From: Parenemella sanctibonifatiensis
Lineage (GTDB): Bacteria > Actinomycetota > Actinomycetes > Propionibacteriales > Propionibacteriaceae
NCBI RefSeq assembly: GCF_002250565.1
Contig: NZ_NMVJ01000008.1
Location: 203,252 to 267,251, forward strand
Reading direction: 5' to 3'
Length of the DNA: 64,000 nucleotides
The number at the start of each line of letters is the position of its first letter. Position 1 is the first letter of the stretch. Positions 25,189 through 34,071 of this stretch are shown here, in pieces. The notes beneath the pieces are model-generated. The model was given only the letters and a program-made list of their open reading frames with translations. It ran no database searches and was not told the DNA's origin. A program made the translations under genes and the position numbers.

Positions 25189-26103
25189 ATGAGTGATCCG
25201 TACGCCGACCAGGTTGCCGCCTATCTGCGGCACCTGAGCGCCGGTCGGAACCTCTCCCAGCACACCGTGCGGGCCTACCGCACCGATCTGGCCGCGCTGG
25301 GGGACTACCTGCACGCCGCCGACGTGAGCCTGGTAGCGGTCACCACCGCCGACCTGCGTCGCTGGCTGGCCGAGCAACAGGAGACCGGCATGGCCCGTAG
25401 CACCATGCGGCGCCGGATCGCCTGCATTCGCGGATTCTTCGCCTGGCTCACTGAACGTGGTGCCCGTGACCAGGACCCGGCCGCAGTGCTGCGAGCGCCC
25501 CGGGCCAGTCGCCGGCTGCCGCACACCATCACCGCCGAGCAGGCTCGACGCGTCCTCGACCAGGCCGTCGGCGATCTGGAGGACACCCCTCGCGGCCGGC
25601 GCGACCAGGCGATCATGGAGTTGCTGTACGCCGGCGGCATCCGGGTCTCCGAACTGTGCGGTCTGGATCTGTCCGACGTCGATGCGGAACGCCGCACGGT
25701 GCGAGTGCTCGGCAAGGGCGACAAGGAACGGGTGGTCCCGGTGGGACGACCGGCGATGGATGCGCTGCAGGCATGGTTGGCCGTACGCGGCAGCTGGCTG
25801 CCGAGCGGGGCCGACCTGAGTCAGGTCCGCACGGCGGTCTTCCTGGGGGAGCGCGGCGGTCGGCTCGATCCGCGGGTGGCGCGTCGGGTGGTCCACGAAC
25901 GGCTCCGCGTGGTGCCCGGCGCCGATTCCGGTCCGCACGGTCTGCGGCATGCGATGGCAACCCATCTGTTGGAGGGCGGTGCGGATCTGCGCAGCGTCCA
26001 GGAGATGCTCGGCCACAGTTCATTGGCGACCACCCAGCTCTACACCCACGTGACCCAGGACCGGCTGCGGAGCGCATTCCAGCAGGCCCATCCGCGCGCC
26101 TGA
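25189..26103 (+). CDS. xerC: Tyrosine recombinase XerC
   Basis: The 304-residue protein has an N-terminal SAM-like core-binding domain (LRHLSAGRNLSQHTVRAYRT) and a C-terminal catalytic domain. All active residues are visible: Arg152 in GGIRVSEL, Lys176 in GKGDKER, His250 and Arg253 in HGLRHAMATH, His276 in LGHSS, and the nucleophile Tyr285 in QLYTH. XerC with XerD resolves chromosome dimers at dif. Its place beside an M23 gene and rpsB matches the xerC position in mycobacteria. The start may also be the ATG at 25180; neither has a clear binding site. Confidence 0.9.
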   Translation: MSDPYADQVAAYLRHLSAGRNLSQHTVRAYRTDLAALGDYLHAADVSLVAVTTADLRRWLAEQQETGMARSTMRRRIACIRGFFAWLTERGARDQDPAAVLRAPRASRRLPHTITAEQARRVLDQAVGDLEDTPRGRRDQAIMELLYAGGIRVSELCGLDLSDVDAERRTVRVLGKGDKERVVPVGRPAMDALQAWLAVRGSWLPSGADLSQVRTAVFLGERGGRLDPRVARRVVHERLRVVPGADSGPHGLRHAMATHLLEGGADLRSVQEMLGHSSLATTQLYTHVTQDRLRSAFQQAHPRA

Positions 26104-26135
26104 CCCGAATCGCCTGGCGTCGGTGGTCATCGGGC

Positions 26136-27173
26136 TCACCACCAGCTCGCCGGATCGGTGAGTTCGCCGTCCAGCCACAGCATCAGGTGCAGGTGGCAGC
26201 CGGTTGACAGGCCAGTGCTGCCGACCTGTCCGAGCGGCTCTCCCAGCTCCACCTGCTGGCCGGGGCGTACGGCGGTGCTCTGCAGATGGTTGACGCTGGT
26301 CACCACCATCCGGCCACCGACCAGCGCATGGTCGACGAAGACCCGCCAGCCATAGGCGTCATGCCACTCCACTCGGGTGATCGTCCCCGGATAGGGGGCG
26401 GTCACCGGCGTCCCGCAGGCGGCACCCAGATCCAGCCCGTCGTGCAGTTTGTGCACGCCGGTCACCGGGTGGGTGCGCATCCCGTACCCCGAGGTCACCG
26501 GCCCCTCGACCGGCCAGACGAAACCGTGCATCCCGGGGCTGAGACTGGCGCGACGGTCGGCTGCTGATTCGCGGGCACGACGCGGCGCATCGGCATCCAA
26601 CAGCCGCACCGGCCCGCCCAGGGCGGCGTCAGGCGAGAGGTACGCCAGCGGGTCCAGATAGTCCTCGCCACGCCGCAGTCCCAGGTGCAGGCAGGCCCTG
26701 GCCTGGCAGCCCAGATGCTGGCCCTCCAGCACGCCAATCGGTTGCCCCGTCTCCACCCAGTCGCCCTCGGCGACCAGCGGCCGCAGCGGTTCGTAGGTGG
26801 TGCGCAGCTCGCCGTGGTCGATCGTGACCACGCCGCGGGAGACGATGACCCGGGCCACGCTGACCCGACCCGAGGCCACCGCACGTACGGTCACTCCTGC
26901 GCCCGCGGGTACTCCCAGGTCCACGCCCCGATGCCCCGGCTGCCAGTTCTCATCAGGCAGGTCGAAGCCCCGCGCCACCGTTGCGCCGGGGATCGGCCAC
27001 ACGGTCTGGCCGAGCGAGCCTGGCGCCACGGCGTATGCCGACGGCAGCAGCGGGCTGAGCAGCACGCACAGGGTGGCGAGAGCCAGGACAGCAACACGAG
27101 CAGATGGGGTTGCACGGGCAGATGGGGTTGCACGGGCAGGTGGGGCAAGACGGGCGTGGGCGTGGCGAGTCAT
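26136..27173 (-). CDS. Secreted protein with two M23 peptidase domains
   Basis: The 345-residue protein has a signal peptide ([22 protein letters not shown]) behind a basic start built of ARATPS repeats. Two M23/LytM domains follow. Domain 1 (about 75-180) has [11 protein letters not shown] (His81, Asp85) and ends in CLHLGL, where Cys161 replaces the first His of HxH. Domain 2 (about 225-345) is complete: HDGLDLG (His244, Asp248), NHL (His296) and CHLHLML (His327, His329). M23 enzymes cut peptidoglycan cross-links, and domain 2 could be active. Domain 1 resembles the single-domain proteins next to rpsB in other actinobacteria. It is divergent from rpsB. Confidence 0.85.
   Translation of the reverse strand: MTRHAHARLAPPARATPSARATPSARVAVLALATLCVLLSPLLPSAYAVAPGSLGQTVWPIPGATVARGFDLPDENWQPGHRGVDLGVPAGAGVTVRAVASGRVSVARVIVSRGVVTIDHGELRTTYEPLRPLVAEGDWVETGQPIGVLEGQHLGCQARACLHLGLRRGEDYLDPLAYLSPDAALGGPVRLLDADAPRRARESAADRRASLSPGMHGFVWPVEGPVTSGYGMRTHPVTGVHKLHDGLDLGAACGTPVTAPYPGTITRVEWHDAYGWRVFVDHALVGGRMVVTSVNHLQSTAVRPGQQVELGEPLGQVGSTGLSTGCHLHLMLWLDGELTDPASWW
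27101..27154 (+). repeat. Three tandem 18-base repeats
   Basis: CAGATGGGGTTGCACGGG occurs at 27101-27118 and again at 27119-27136, and a third copy with four changes follows (27137-27154). On the minus strand it encodes ARATPS repeats at the N-terminus of the M23 protein, ahead of the signal-peptide core. Expansion or loss of an 18-base unit would keep the frame. Confidence 0.8.
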
Positions 27174-27223
27174 GCCTTCACCAGCGTCACCCAGCGCTCA
27201 GATGTGTCGGCGGAAACCGCATC

Positions 27224-27232
27224 TGTGGACAA
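27224..27232 (-). promoter_or_regulatory. DnaA-box-like site 1
   Basis: TGTGGACAA is the reverse complement of TTGTCCACA, the DnaA box form preferred in high-G+C actinobacteria such as Streptomyces. It lies 28 bases from an identical copy, upstream of both the M23 gene and rpsB. Confidence 0.5.
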
Positions 27233-27251
27233 CTTCTGCGGTCCGCGGGGC

Positions 27252-27260
27252 TGTGGACAA
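27252..27260 (-). promoter_or_regulatory. DnaA-box-like site 2
   Basis: This is a second exact TGTGGACAA in the same orientation. A pair of perfect boxes this close is suggestive of DnaA binding, for regulation or titration; there is no AT-rich unwinding element, so it is not an origin. Confidence 0.5.
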
Positions 27261-27526
27261 CCTCGCCCGCCACAGCCGTGCAACTCGAGGAGATCCTCGA
27301 CTGGCAAGGGCTCGCGCCCGCGGCGTATAGTGACACCCAGCAGCTCGTTCAACGAGTTGACTTCGCATGCGATCATCCCGATTCTTCGGGTTCCGACTCA
27401 CGGTCCCAGCACCTCTCATCGACGGCGCCGGGCGAGGCGGAACGGTCGCGTCAGGGGGCCCGCGTCGCGGGTCCGACCCAACCGACGGCGGGAGACATCC
27501 CGCCTGCACGATCGAGAGGACCGGCC

Positions 27527-28528
27527 ATGGCCGTCGTCACCACTCGCCAGCTCCTGGAGAGCGGCGTCCACTTCGGGCACCAGACCCGTCGGTGGAACCC
27601 CAAGATGAAGCGCTTCATCTTCACCGAGCGCAATGGCATCTACATCATTGACCTGCAGCAGTCGCTGACCTACATCGATCAGGCCTTCGCGTTCATCAAG
27701 AACACCGTCGCCAAGGGTGGTCAGCTGCTCTTCGTCGGCACCAAGAAGCAGGCGCAGGAGACCATCGCCGAGCAGGCGACCCGAGTCGGGATGCCCTACG
27801 TGAACCAGCGTTGGCTGGGTGGCATGCTCACCAACTTCCACACCGTCGTCAACCGCATCCAGCGACTCAAGGAACTGGAGGCCGTCGACTTCGATGATGT
27901 CGCCGGCTCCGGGATGACGAAGAAGGAACTTCTCGGCATGCGCCGCGAGAAGGAGAAGCTCGAGAAGACCCTCGGTGGCATTCGCGACATGCCCCGCGCG
28001 CCGCAGGCCGTGTGGATCATCGACACCAAGAAGGAGCACCTGGCTGTCGACGAGGCGCGCAAGCTGAAGATCCCGGTGGTCGCCATCCTCGACACCAACT
28101 GTGACCCCGATGAGGTCGACTTCCCGATCCCGGGCAACGACGACGCCATTCGTTCGGTGTCGCTGCTGACCCGCGTGGTCGCCGACGCCGTCGCCGAGGG
28201 CCTGATGGCTCGCTCCGGCGCTTCGTCCGAGGCCAGCGAGGCCGAGCCCATGCCTGACTGGGAGCGCGAGCTGCTCGCCCAGGGTGAGAAGGCCGAGCAG
28301 GCCGAGAAGCCTGCCGAGGAGAAGGTCGCCGAGGCGCCCGCCGCCGAAGCCAAGGCAGAGGAGGCCAAGGCTGACGAGGCCCCCGCCGCTGAGGCGAAGA
28401 CCGAGGAGCCCAAGGCCGAGGTTGCCGAGGAGCCCAAGGCCGAGGTTGCCGAGGAGCCCAAGGCTGAGGAAGCCGCCGAGGCCAAGGCTGACGAGGCCGC
28501 CGCCGACACCGCCAGCACCGACAACTGA
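27527..28528 (+). CDS. rpsB: Small ribosomal subunit protein uS2
   Basis: The 333-residue protein starts with the canonical [20 protein letters not shown] and contains [20 protein letters not shown] and the [16 protein letters not shown]-type segment. S2 binds the 30S head-platform junction and recruits S1-like factors. The usual length is about 230-260; here the C-terminus has an extra 75 or so residues made of Ala, Glu, Lys and Pro, with three near-identical EEPKAEVA units encoded by 24-base repeats (28412-28480). Acidic tails of this sort are common in actinobacterial S2 but vary in length. The start is fixed by GAGAGGA; tsf follows 26 bases after the stop. Confidence 0.96.
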   Translation: MAVVTTRQLLESGVHFGHQTRRWNPKMKRFIFTERNGIYIIDLQQSLTYIDQAFAFIKNTVAKGGQLLFVGTKKQAQETIAEQATRVGMPYVNQRWLGGMLTNFHTVVNRIQRLKELEAVDFDDVAGSGMTKKELLGMRREKEKLEKTLGGIRDMPRAPQAVWIIDTKKEHLAVDEARKLKIPVVAILDTNCDPDEVDFPIPGNDDAIRSVSLLTRVVADAVAEGLMARSGASSEASEAEPMPDWERELLAQGEKAEQAEKPAEEKVAEAPAAEAKAEEAKADEAPAAEAKTEEPKAEVAEEPKAEVAEEPKAEEAAEAKADEAAADTASTDN

Positions 28529-28554
28529 TCACCCACCACCCAGACAGGACTGTT

Positions 28555-29364
28555 ATGGCGATTACTGCTGCCGATGTGAAGAAGCTCCGCGACGAGACCG
28601 GCGCGGGCATGATGGACGCCAAGAAGGCCCTCACCGAGGCTGACGGCGACTTCGACCGTGCGGTCGAGCTGCTGCGGGTGAGCGGCCAGGCCAAGGCTGC
28701 CAAGCGTTCCGACCGTGAGGCCTCCAACGGCATCGTGGCTGCGTCGGGCAACACCCTGATCCAGCTCGGCGCCGAGACTGACTTCGTCGCCAAGAACGAG
28801 GAGTTCGTCGCCCTGGCCGACACCATCGCTGCCGCGGTGGCGCAGGCCAACGTGGACGGCGTCGAGGAGGCCAAGAAGGTCTCCCTCGAGAACGGCACCG
28901 TCGGCGAGGCCGTCGAGGCCATCGCCGTCAAGATCGGCGAGAAGATCGAGCTGGTCGCGGCTGCCACCTTCACCGGCACCACCGAGGTCTACCTCCACCG
29001 TCGTTCCAGCGACCTGCCCGCGCAGGTCGGTGTGATGCTGGAGTACACCGGTGCCGACGCCGCCTTCGCCCGTCAGATCTGCATGCAGATCGCGTCGATG
29101 TCGCCCAGCTACCTCACCGAGGCCGACGTGCCGCAGGAGGAGAAGGACCGCGAGCTGCGGATCGCCATCGAGAAGGCCCGTGAGGAGGGCAAGCCCGAGG
29201 ATCGTCTCGAGATGATCGCCCAGGGTCGCCTCAAGGCCTACTACAAGGACGTCTGTCTGCTCGAGCAGGAGGCTGTGTACGCCGACAAGAAGTCGGTCGC
29301 GCAGACCCTCAAGGACGCCGGTGCCACCGTGACCCGGTTCGTCCGCTTCGCTGCGGGCAGCTGA
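28555..29364 (+). CDS. tsf: Elongation factor Ts
   Basis: The 269-residue protein exchanges GDP for GTP on EF-Tu. The N-terminal UBA-like domain reads MAITAADVKKLRDETGAGMM followed by DAKKALTEADGDFDRAVELL. The core contains NTLIQLGAETDFVAKNEEF with the conserved TDFVA loop that inserts into EF-Tu. The C-terminal part has LLEQEAVYADKKSVAQTL. It is co-transcribed with rpsB and ends at the strong hairpin at 29388. Confidence 0.96.
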   Translation: MAITAADVKKLRDETGAGMMDAKKALTEADGDFDRAVELLRVSGQAKAAKRSDREASNGIVAASGNTLIQLGAETDFVAKNEEFVALADTIAAAVAQANVDGVEEAKKVSLENGTVGEAVEAIAVKIGEKIELVAAATFTGTTEVYLHRRSSDLPAQVGVMLEYTGADAAFARQICMQIASMSPSYLTEADVPQEEKDRELRIAIEKAREEGKPEDRLEMIAQGRLKAYYKDVCLLEQEAVYADKKSVAQTLKDAGATVTRFVRFAAGS

Positions 29365-29387
29365 TCACCGCACCTGTCTGACCACCA

Positions 29388-29420
29388 CTCGACGCCGCCG
29401 GATCATCCGGCGGCGTCGAG
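29388..29420 (+). terminator. Terminator of rpsB-tsf
   Basis: A perfect 16-base inverted repeat (arms CTCGACGCCGCCGGAT and its complement) around one central base starts 24 bases after the tsf stop. The downstream bases TCGTTCGT are only weakly U-rich, as is common in actinobacteria. It separates the translation genes from the lyase gene that follows. Confidence 0.75.
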
Positions 29421-29542
29421 TCGTTCGTGGGCGACATTCGACGGAATGAGTCGTCCGGAGGGGTGGACCTCGGCGTACCGGCCTGCTTGACTGGGCGCAC
29501 CCCCAAGCGGCACAGCTGCCGCACCAGATCGGAGTCCACGCG

Positions 29543-32500
29543 ATGAAGCGACGTACGTTCCTTCTGTCCACCGGCGTCCTGTCGGCCGGCGCTGCCGGCC
29601 TGTTGGGCGCACCTGCCCACGGAGCCCCCGTGACCCCGCCCCGTCAGCCGATGGCTGCGCCCGGCGTGCCCTCCCCGGTGGTCGCCAGCCGTACCGATCT
29701 GGTCGCCGTCGCCGCGACCGTGGCTGGCATCAGCCTGAGCGGCACGCTCCAGGACGACCGTTGGGGTTCCCCGCACTGGGAGCACGCGGTCTCCTTCTTC
29801 GACCTGCAGTCCCGCCCCACCGGGGTGTACGCAGTCCACGACCAGACACATCTCTATCTGGCCGCCCGGATCACCGATCATGCCGCCACCGTCACCAGGG
29901 TGTCCTTCCTGATCCGCCAGCCGGATCGGGCCTATCGCAGCGTCACCGCGACCGCCCGCAGCACGACACCGACCCCGTCGTTCAACTGGGGTGGCGTGTC
30001 CACCAGCGTCGAGGCGGAGAGCGCGGTCACCCCGGGCGAGGACGAAACGATCGTCGAGATCTCGATCGCACTGGCCGACCTGGGGATCAGCGACCCGGTC
30101 GGCGTACAGCTGGGACTCAACGTGGTGGTCGACCACGAGGAACAGACCGCGTCAGCCTCCTCGACGGCACCGATTCGCACCAGCGACAACATGTATCAGG
30201 GCGGCGGCGCGACGGCGACCAGCGAGGTCGTGAACCAGGACCGGGTCGCCACCGTGGTGCTCGGCTCCTTGGCGCCGATGCGCGGCACTACCCCGGTCGA
30301 GCTCGGCACCGGTGAGGGGCTGACCCTGACCTACCTCAGCTACACCCGCAAACAGGTGGCCTTCGGCAGCGCGCTGCTGGTCGACGGTGATGCCGTGACC
30401 CTGGACTGGCGCGAGCCGGGCGGTGACTGGGCCAGCGTTGCCGCCGACGTGCAGGTCGCGGCCCGCAGCCGGATCCGGTCCTTCACCGCCACGTTCGAAC
30501 ACCCGCGGCCGGTGGCCTTCGGCCAGTATGAGCTGCGAATCACCCTGACCAACAGCACCCGGGACGCCGACCAGGTGATCATCGCGACCTTCGACCGGGA
30601 CGCCCTCATCGCCGCTGGTGACGCGCTGCCGGCACACCAGCCACAGCCGCCGCGCGGCACCGGCACCGTGGCGGCAGCACCGCCCAGCCCGACGGTCGCG
30701 GCGTTGCTGGACCTGATCCCGGAGCGGACCGGGTTCACCTTCTGCGGCGTGCCGGATGCGGCCCATCTGCATCCGCAGAACCTCTACGACTGGACTGTTG
30801 ACGACCCTGACCACATCACCGCCAAGTCCACCGGCACCGTCTATCCCAACGCGGACTATCCCGAGGATCGCGAGCTGGCCGTGACCAACCGGCTGGGGGA
30901 GCAGGTCAGCTATCCCTACCACGAGGACGCTGATGGCAAGCGCTACTTCCTCAGTGGCCATGTCTGGTTCCGTAAGCGGGAACATGTGTACGCCAACCTG
31001 CCTGACATTGCCGAGACGGACCCGTTGGGCGCGGCACGGATCCTGCACCGCTTCGCGGAGGTCTACCAGGGCTGGGTGCCGACCAACGAGTATCCGTGGC
31101 TGAGTCGTCCGGTGGAGCCGGGATCGGTGCCGCGCAACTACTGGTGGGGTGGAGTGTGGACCCGCTGGTCGGTGTCCGACCTACGTCCGGTGGGGCTGCT
31201 GGCCCAGACCATGCAGAAGGTCGAGCAGACCAACGCCCTCGACGTCCTCTCCGAGGAGGTCGGCACTGACGTCCGGGAACTGCTGGTGCAGCAGACCCTG
31301 CTGCCCTCGGTGGCGTACCGGGCCAGCTTCAACCGTCGCTATCACAACATGGACTATCCGACCTATCGCGGTCTGGTGCAGCTGGGATGGGCGCTGGGGG
31401 ATGCGAGTTGGATGCACGAGGTGGCCGAGTGGGCACAGGAGTACATGGCCCGCGGCTATCTCTTCGACGGCTTCTGGCGCGAGACCACGATCTCCTACCA
31501 CCAGCAGTCCACCAATGGCATGGAGATCGTGGCCAACGAGATCGCCGGCTGGACCGATCCGGAGGGCTACGAGTCGCCCCGGACCGGCTTCCATTTCGAG
31601 GACGTGGACCTGCGCGCCCAGATGCCGGCGCTCGGCGCGGCGAGCCGGGTTGCGAAGGTGCTGGTCTATCCCGACGGCCACTACTTCCCGTTGGCCGACA
31701 CCTGGGCGTCCAGCACCACCAAGGACCCGGAACCGTCCGCGCCGGTCTTCTACGGCGCCGCCGGGGTGGCCCGGCTGGCCCGCGGCGAGACTCAGTCCTA
31801 TCTGGAGTACACCCCGAAGTACGGCCACAACCACAACGACCAGCTCGGGCTGGCGATGTTTGCCGAGGGTCAGGAACTCTTCCCCGACGTCGGCTACACC
31901 CACACCCGATTCCGCCGCCACACCACCTCGACGCTGGGTCACAACACCGTCACAGTGGACTCCAGCGACCTCGACAGCGGCGGCGAGCACGGCGGTTCGA
32001 TCGAGATCTTTGATGCCAGTGATGCGGCCTGTCAGGTCACCCGAGCCTCGTTCGGGACGGCCTATCCGCAGACCAGCGTCTATCAGCGAGAGAACTGGCT
32101 GATCCAGCATCCGGGGGAGGAGGACCACGGTTATCTGCTGGACTTCTTCCGGGTACGCGGCGGTGAGCGTCACGAGTACGTGCTGGCGGGCGACGCCAAC
32201 CACGACGCGGAGATGGCCACCGAGGCGACCCTGACCGCCTACGGCCAGTACCTGCTGCCCGAAGGTGTCACCGTCACCGAGCCGGAGACCGAGAACGACT
32301 ACGGCGACGCGGAAGGCCACTACTACGGCTACATCTACGTCCGCAGCGTCAAGCGTGCCGAGCTGGCCGAGGGCGAGTACGTGGTCGACCTGACCACCAC
32401 CACCGAGGACGGGCAGGCAGGCGCCGGTGCCAGGATCTTCGGGTCCGCCGGTGGCAGCGCTGAACTGTTCCTGGGCATCTCGCCCTCGATGCGGGCAACC

Positions 32501-33199
32501 CGTCTCAACGGCACCTCCGCCGACACCAACGACGAAGCGGAGAAGTACTGGCTGCCACGTCTGGTCGTACGCAGGGAGGGCGCCGACCTGGCCAGCGACT
32601 TCGTCACCGCCATCGAGCCGACCCCGGCCGACGGCCAGGCCCGCATCGAGCGAATCGAACGACTCGACAACGACGGACCCGAGGGCACGCTCGCCGCCCG
32701 GGTGGTGCACCTGGACGGCACCATCGACGTCGTCATCTCGACCCCGGACTCCGATGCCACCGTGACGGCCGGGGGAGTGACCCTGACCGGCAAGCTTGGC
32801 TTCGCCCGCATCACCAGCAGCGGCACCAAACTGCATCTGGTCGGCGGCACCAAACTGACCGCGGCGGGTGCCGAACTGGTGGGCGAGGGGCCGGTGACCG
32901 GCACGGTGACCGGCACCACGCGTACGAACAACGGCGATGCCACCAACGCGGTGGTGACCGACCAGACCGTGCCCGACTGGGTTGCCGGGCACACCTTGGT
33001 GGTGACCCGGCCGGACGGCAAGACCCACCCGTACCTGATCGCCGGGGTGACGGCGACCGACCAGGGCAGTGCGATCGAACTGGTCGACACCGACCCCGGT
33101 TTTGTTGTCGATGGGGAGAGCTCCGAGCTGGTCTACTTCCCGGCCACGAAGTGGAGCGGCGCAACCACCTTCCGGGTCGAGAACGCGGCGACGAGCTAG
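29543..33199 (+). CDS. Large Tat-secreted heparinase II/III-like polysaccharide lyase
   Basis: The 1218-residue protein begins with a twin-arginine signal (MKRRTFLLSTGVLSAGAAGL, cleaved after a nearby Ala). A CBM9/DOMON-like domain follows (about residues 60-240; HDQTHLYLAARITDHAATVT). An (alpha/alpha) toroid spans about residues 400-750, with RRYHNMDYPTYRGLVQLGWA and SYHQQSTNG. The heparinase II/III beta domain begins at about residue 758 with YGHNHNDQLGLAMFAEGQEL and GHNTVTVDSSD. Such enzymes cleave uronic-acid glycans such as alginate or glycosaminoglycans by beta-elimination; the substrate here is unknown. GGAG precedes the ATG. The gene lies alone between the tsf terminator and pyrH. Confidence 0.8.
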   Translation: MKRRTFLLSTGVLSAGAAGLLGAPAHGAPVTPPRQPMAAPGVPSPVVASRTDLVAVAATVAGISLSGTLQDDRWGSPHWEHAVSFFDLQSRPTGVYAVHDQTHLYLAARITDHAATVTRVSFLIRQPDRAYRSVTATARSTTPTPSFNWGGVSTSVEAESAVTPGEDETIVEISIALADLGISDPVGVQLGLNVVVDHEEQTASASSTAPIRTSDNMYQGGGATATSEVVNQDRVATVVLGSLAPMRGTTPVELGTGEGLTLTYLSYTRKQVAFGSALLVDGDAVTLDWREPGGDWASVAADVQVAARSRIRSFTATFEHPRPVAFGQYELRITLTNSTRDADQVIIATFDRDALIAAGDALPAHQPQPPRGTGTVAAAPPSPTVAALLDLIPERTGFTFCGVPDAAHLHPQNLYDWTVDDPDHITAKSTGTVYPNADYPEDRELAVTNRLGEQVSYPYHEDADGKRYFLSGHVWFRKREHVYANLPDIAETDPLGAARILHRFAEVYQGWVPTNEYPWLSRPVEPGSVPRNYWWGGVWTRWSVSDLRPVGLLAQTMQKVEQTNALDVLSEEVGTDVRELLVQQTLLPSVAYRASFNRRYHNMDYPTYRGLVQLGWALGDASWMHEVAEWAQEYMARGYLFDGFWRETTISYHQQSTNGMEIVANEIAGWTDPEGYESPRTGFHFEDVDLRAQMPALGAASRVAKVLVYPDGHYFPLADTWASSTTKDPEPSAPVFYGAAGVARLARGETQSYLEYTPKYGHNHNDQLGLAMFAEGQELFPDVGYTHTRFRRHTTSTLGHNTVTVDSSDLDSGGEHGGSIEIFDASDAACQVTRASFGTAYPQTSVYQRENWLIQHPGEEDHGYLLDFFRVRGGERHEYVLAGDANHDAEMATEATLTAYGQYLLPEGVTVTEPETENDYGDAEGHYYGYIYVRSVKRAELAEGEYVVDLTTTTEDGQAGAGARIFGSAGGSAELFLGISPSMRATRLNGTSADTNDEAEKYWLPRLVVRREGADLASDFVTAIEPTPADGQARIERIERLDNDGPEGTLAARVVHLDGTIDVVISTPDSDATVTAGGVTLTGKLGFARITSSGTKLHLVGGTKLTAAGAELVGEGPVTGTVTGTTRTNNGDATNAVVTDQTVPDWVAGHTLVVTRPDGKTHPYLIAGVTATDQGSAIELVDTDPGFVVDGESSELVYFPATKWSGATTFRVENAATS

Positions 33200-33202
33200 T
33201 GG

Positions 33203-33208
33203 TAATGT
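33203..33208 (+). promoter_or_regulatory. Possible -10 element for pyrH
   Basis: TAATGT lies directly after the lyase stop and 65 bases before pyrH. A weak inverted repeat CTGAC...GTCAG follows within the leader. No good -35 is visible. pyrH needs its own promoter because the lyase gene separates it from tsf. Confidence 0.35.
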
Positions 33209-33272
33209 TCAGCGCTGACTGGCGTCGTCAGTACCGCAACCGAACCCAACTCAATGCACGAGGAGTCCTGCC

Positions 33273-33983
33273 ATGCCTGCATACCGACGAGTCCTGCTGA
33301 AGTTGTCCGGTGAGGTCTTCGGTGGTGGCCAGGTCGGCGTCGATGCGGACGTGGTGGGCTCGATCGCCCAGCAACTGGCCGAGGTCGTCAACTCTGGCGT
33401 CCAGGTCGCGATCGTGGTCGGCGGTGGCAACTTCTTCCGCGGCGCCGAGCTGCAACAGCGCGGCATCGATCGCGACCGCGCCGACTACATGGGCATGCTC
33501 GGCACGGTGATGAACTGCCTGGCGCTGCAGGACTTCTGCGAGAAGGCCGGTCTGGAGACCCGCGTCCAGACCGCGATCACGATGGGGCAGGTCGCTGAGC
33601 CCTACATCCCGCGTCGCGCCGAACGGCACCTGGAGAAGGGACGCGTGGTGATCTTCGGTGCCGGGTCAGGCATGCCCTACTTCTCGACCGACACCGTGGC
33701 CGCGCAGCGCGCCCTCGAGATCGGCGCTGAGGTGCTGCTGATGGGTAAGCAGGGTGCAGACGGTGTCTATGACGCCGATCCGCGCACCAACCCTGATGCG
33801 GTCAAGTTCAACGAACTGAGCTGCGACGAATTCTTGGCCCGTGACTTGAAGGTCGCCGACGCCACCGCGGTCAGCCTGGCGCGCGACAACGCGCTGACCA
33901 TGGTCTTCTTCAATCTCGATGTGCCCGGCAACATCATGCGGGTCATCAATGGTGAAGAGATCGGCACTTTCGTCCGGCCCTGA
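33273..33983 (+). CDS. pyrH: Uridylate kinase
   Basis: The 236-residue enzyme phosphorylates UMP to UDP in pyrimidine nucleotide synthesis. It belongs to the amino-acid kinase fold: [15 protein letters not shown] at the start, [27 protein letters not shown], then GTGNPYFSTDTAA-type text, here [36 protein letters not shown] is the nucleotide-binding part. CGAGGAG precedes the ATG. It is followed 88 bases later by frr, the usual pairing. Confidence 0.96.
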   Translation: MPAYRRVLLKLSGEVFGGGQVGVDADVVGSIAQQLAEVVNSGVQVAIVVGGGNFFRGAELQQRGIDRDRADYMGMLGTVMNCLALQDFCEKAGLETRVQTAITMGQVAEPYIPRRAERHLEKGRVVIFGAGSGMPYFSTDTVAAQRALEIGAEVLLMGKQGADGVYDADPRTNPDAVKFNELSCDEFLARDLKVADATAVSLARDNALTMVFFNLDVPGNIMRVINGEEIGTFVRP

Positions 33984-34071
33984 CGGCGTACGCCAGCCAG
34001 CCAGGGCGCCCCAGAAAACCCCATCGCGACGGGCTCGTGTACCGTCGAAGCATCTTCAGAGAGGACCAATC

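Larger units (their letters stand above)
27174..27526 (+). promoter_or_regulatory. rpsB upstream region, 353 bases without a gene
   Basis: This divergent region between the M23 gene and rpsB holds two DnaA-box-like sites (27224, 27252), a likely -10 TATAGT (27326-27331), a palindrome CTCGTT-C-AACGAG (27344-27356), a CCCGCG-T-CGCGGG hairpin around 27463-27475, and a GGCGGGA-GACA-TCCCGCC hairpin (27487-27504) just before the ribosome binding site GAGAGGA. The long leader with hairpins may take part in control of rpsB by S2, as in other bacteria, but no known S2 leader motif was recognised. Confidence 0.5.

Noticed and set aside
27224-27260. Replication origin
   Set aside because: There are only two DnaA-box-like sites, no AT-rich segment, and no dnaA or dnaN nearby.
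28412-28480. CRISPR or mobile repeat in the rpsB 3' region
   Set aside because: The 24-base repeats are in-frame codons of the EEPKAEVA tail, without spacers.
31181-33028. Minus-strand frame of 615 codons opposite the lyase
   Set aside because: It is the complement of a gene with a clear signal peptide and domains; the composition is typical of antisense frames.
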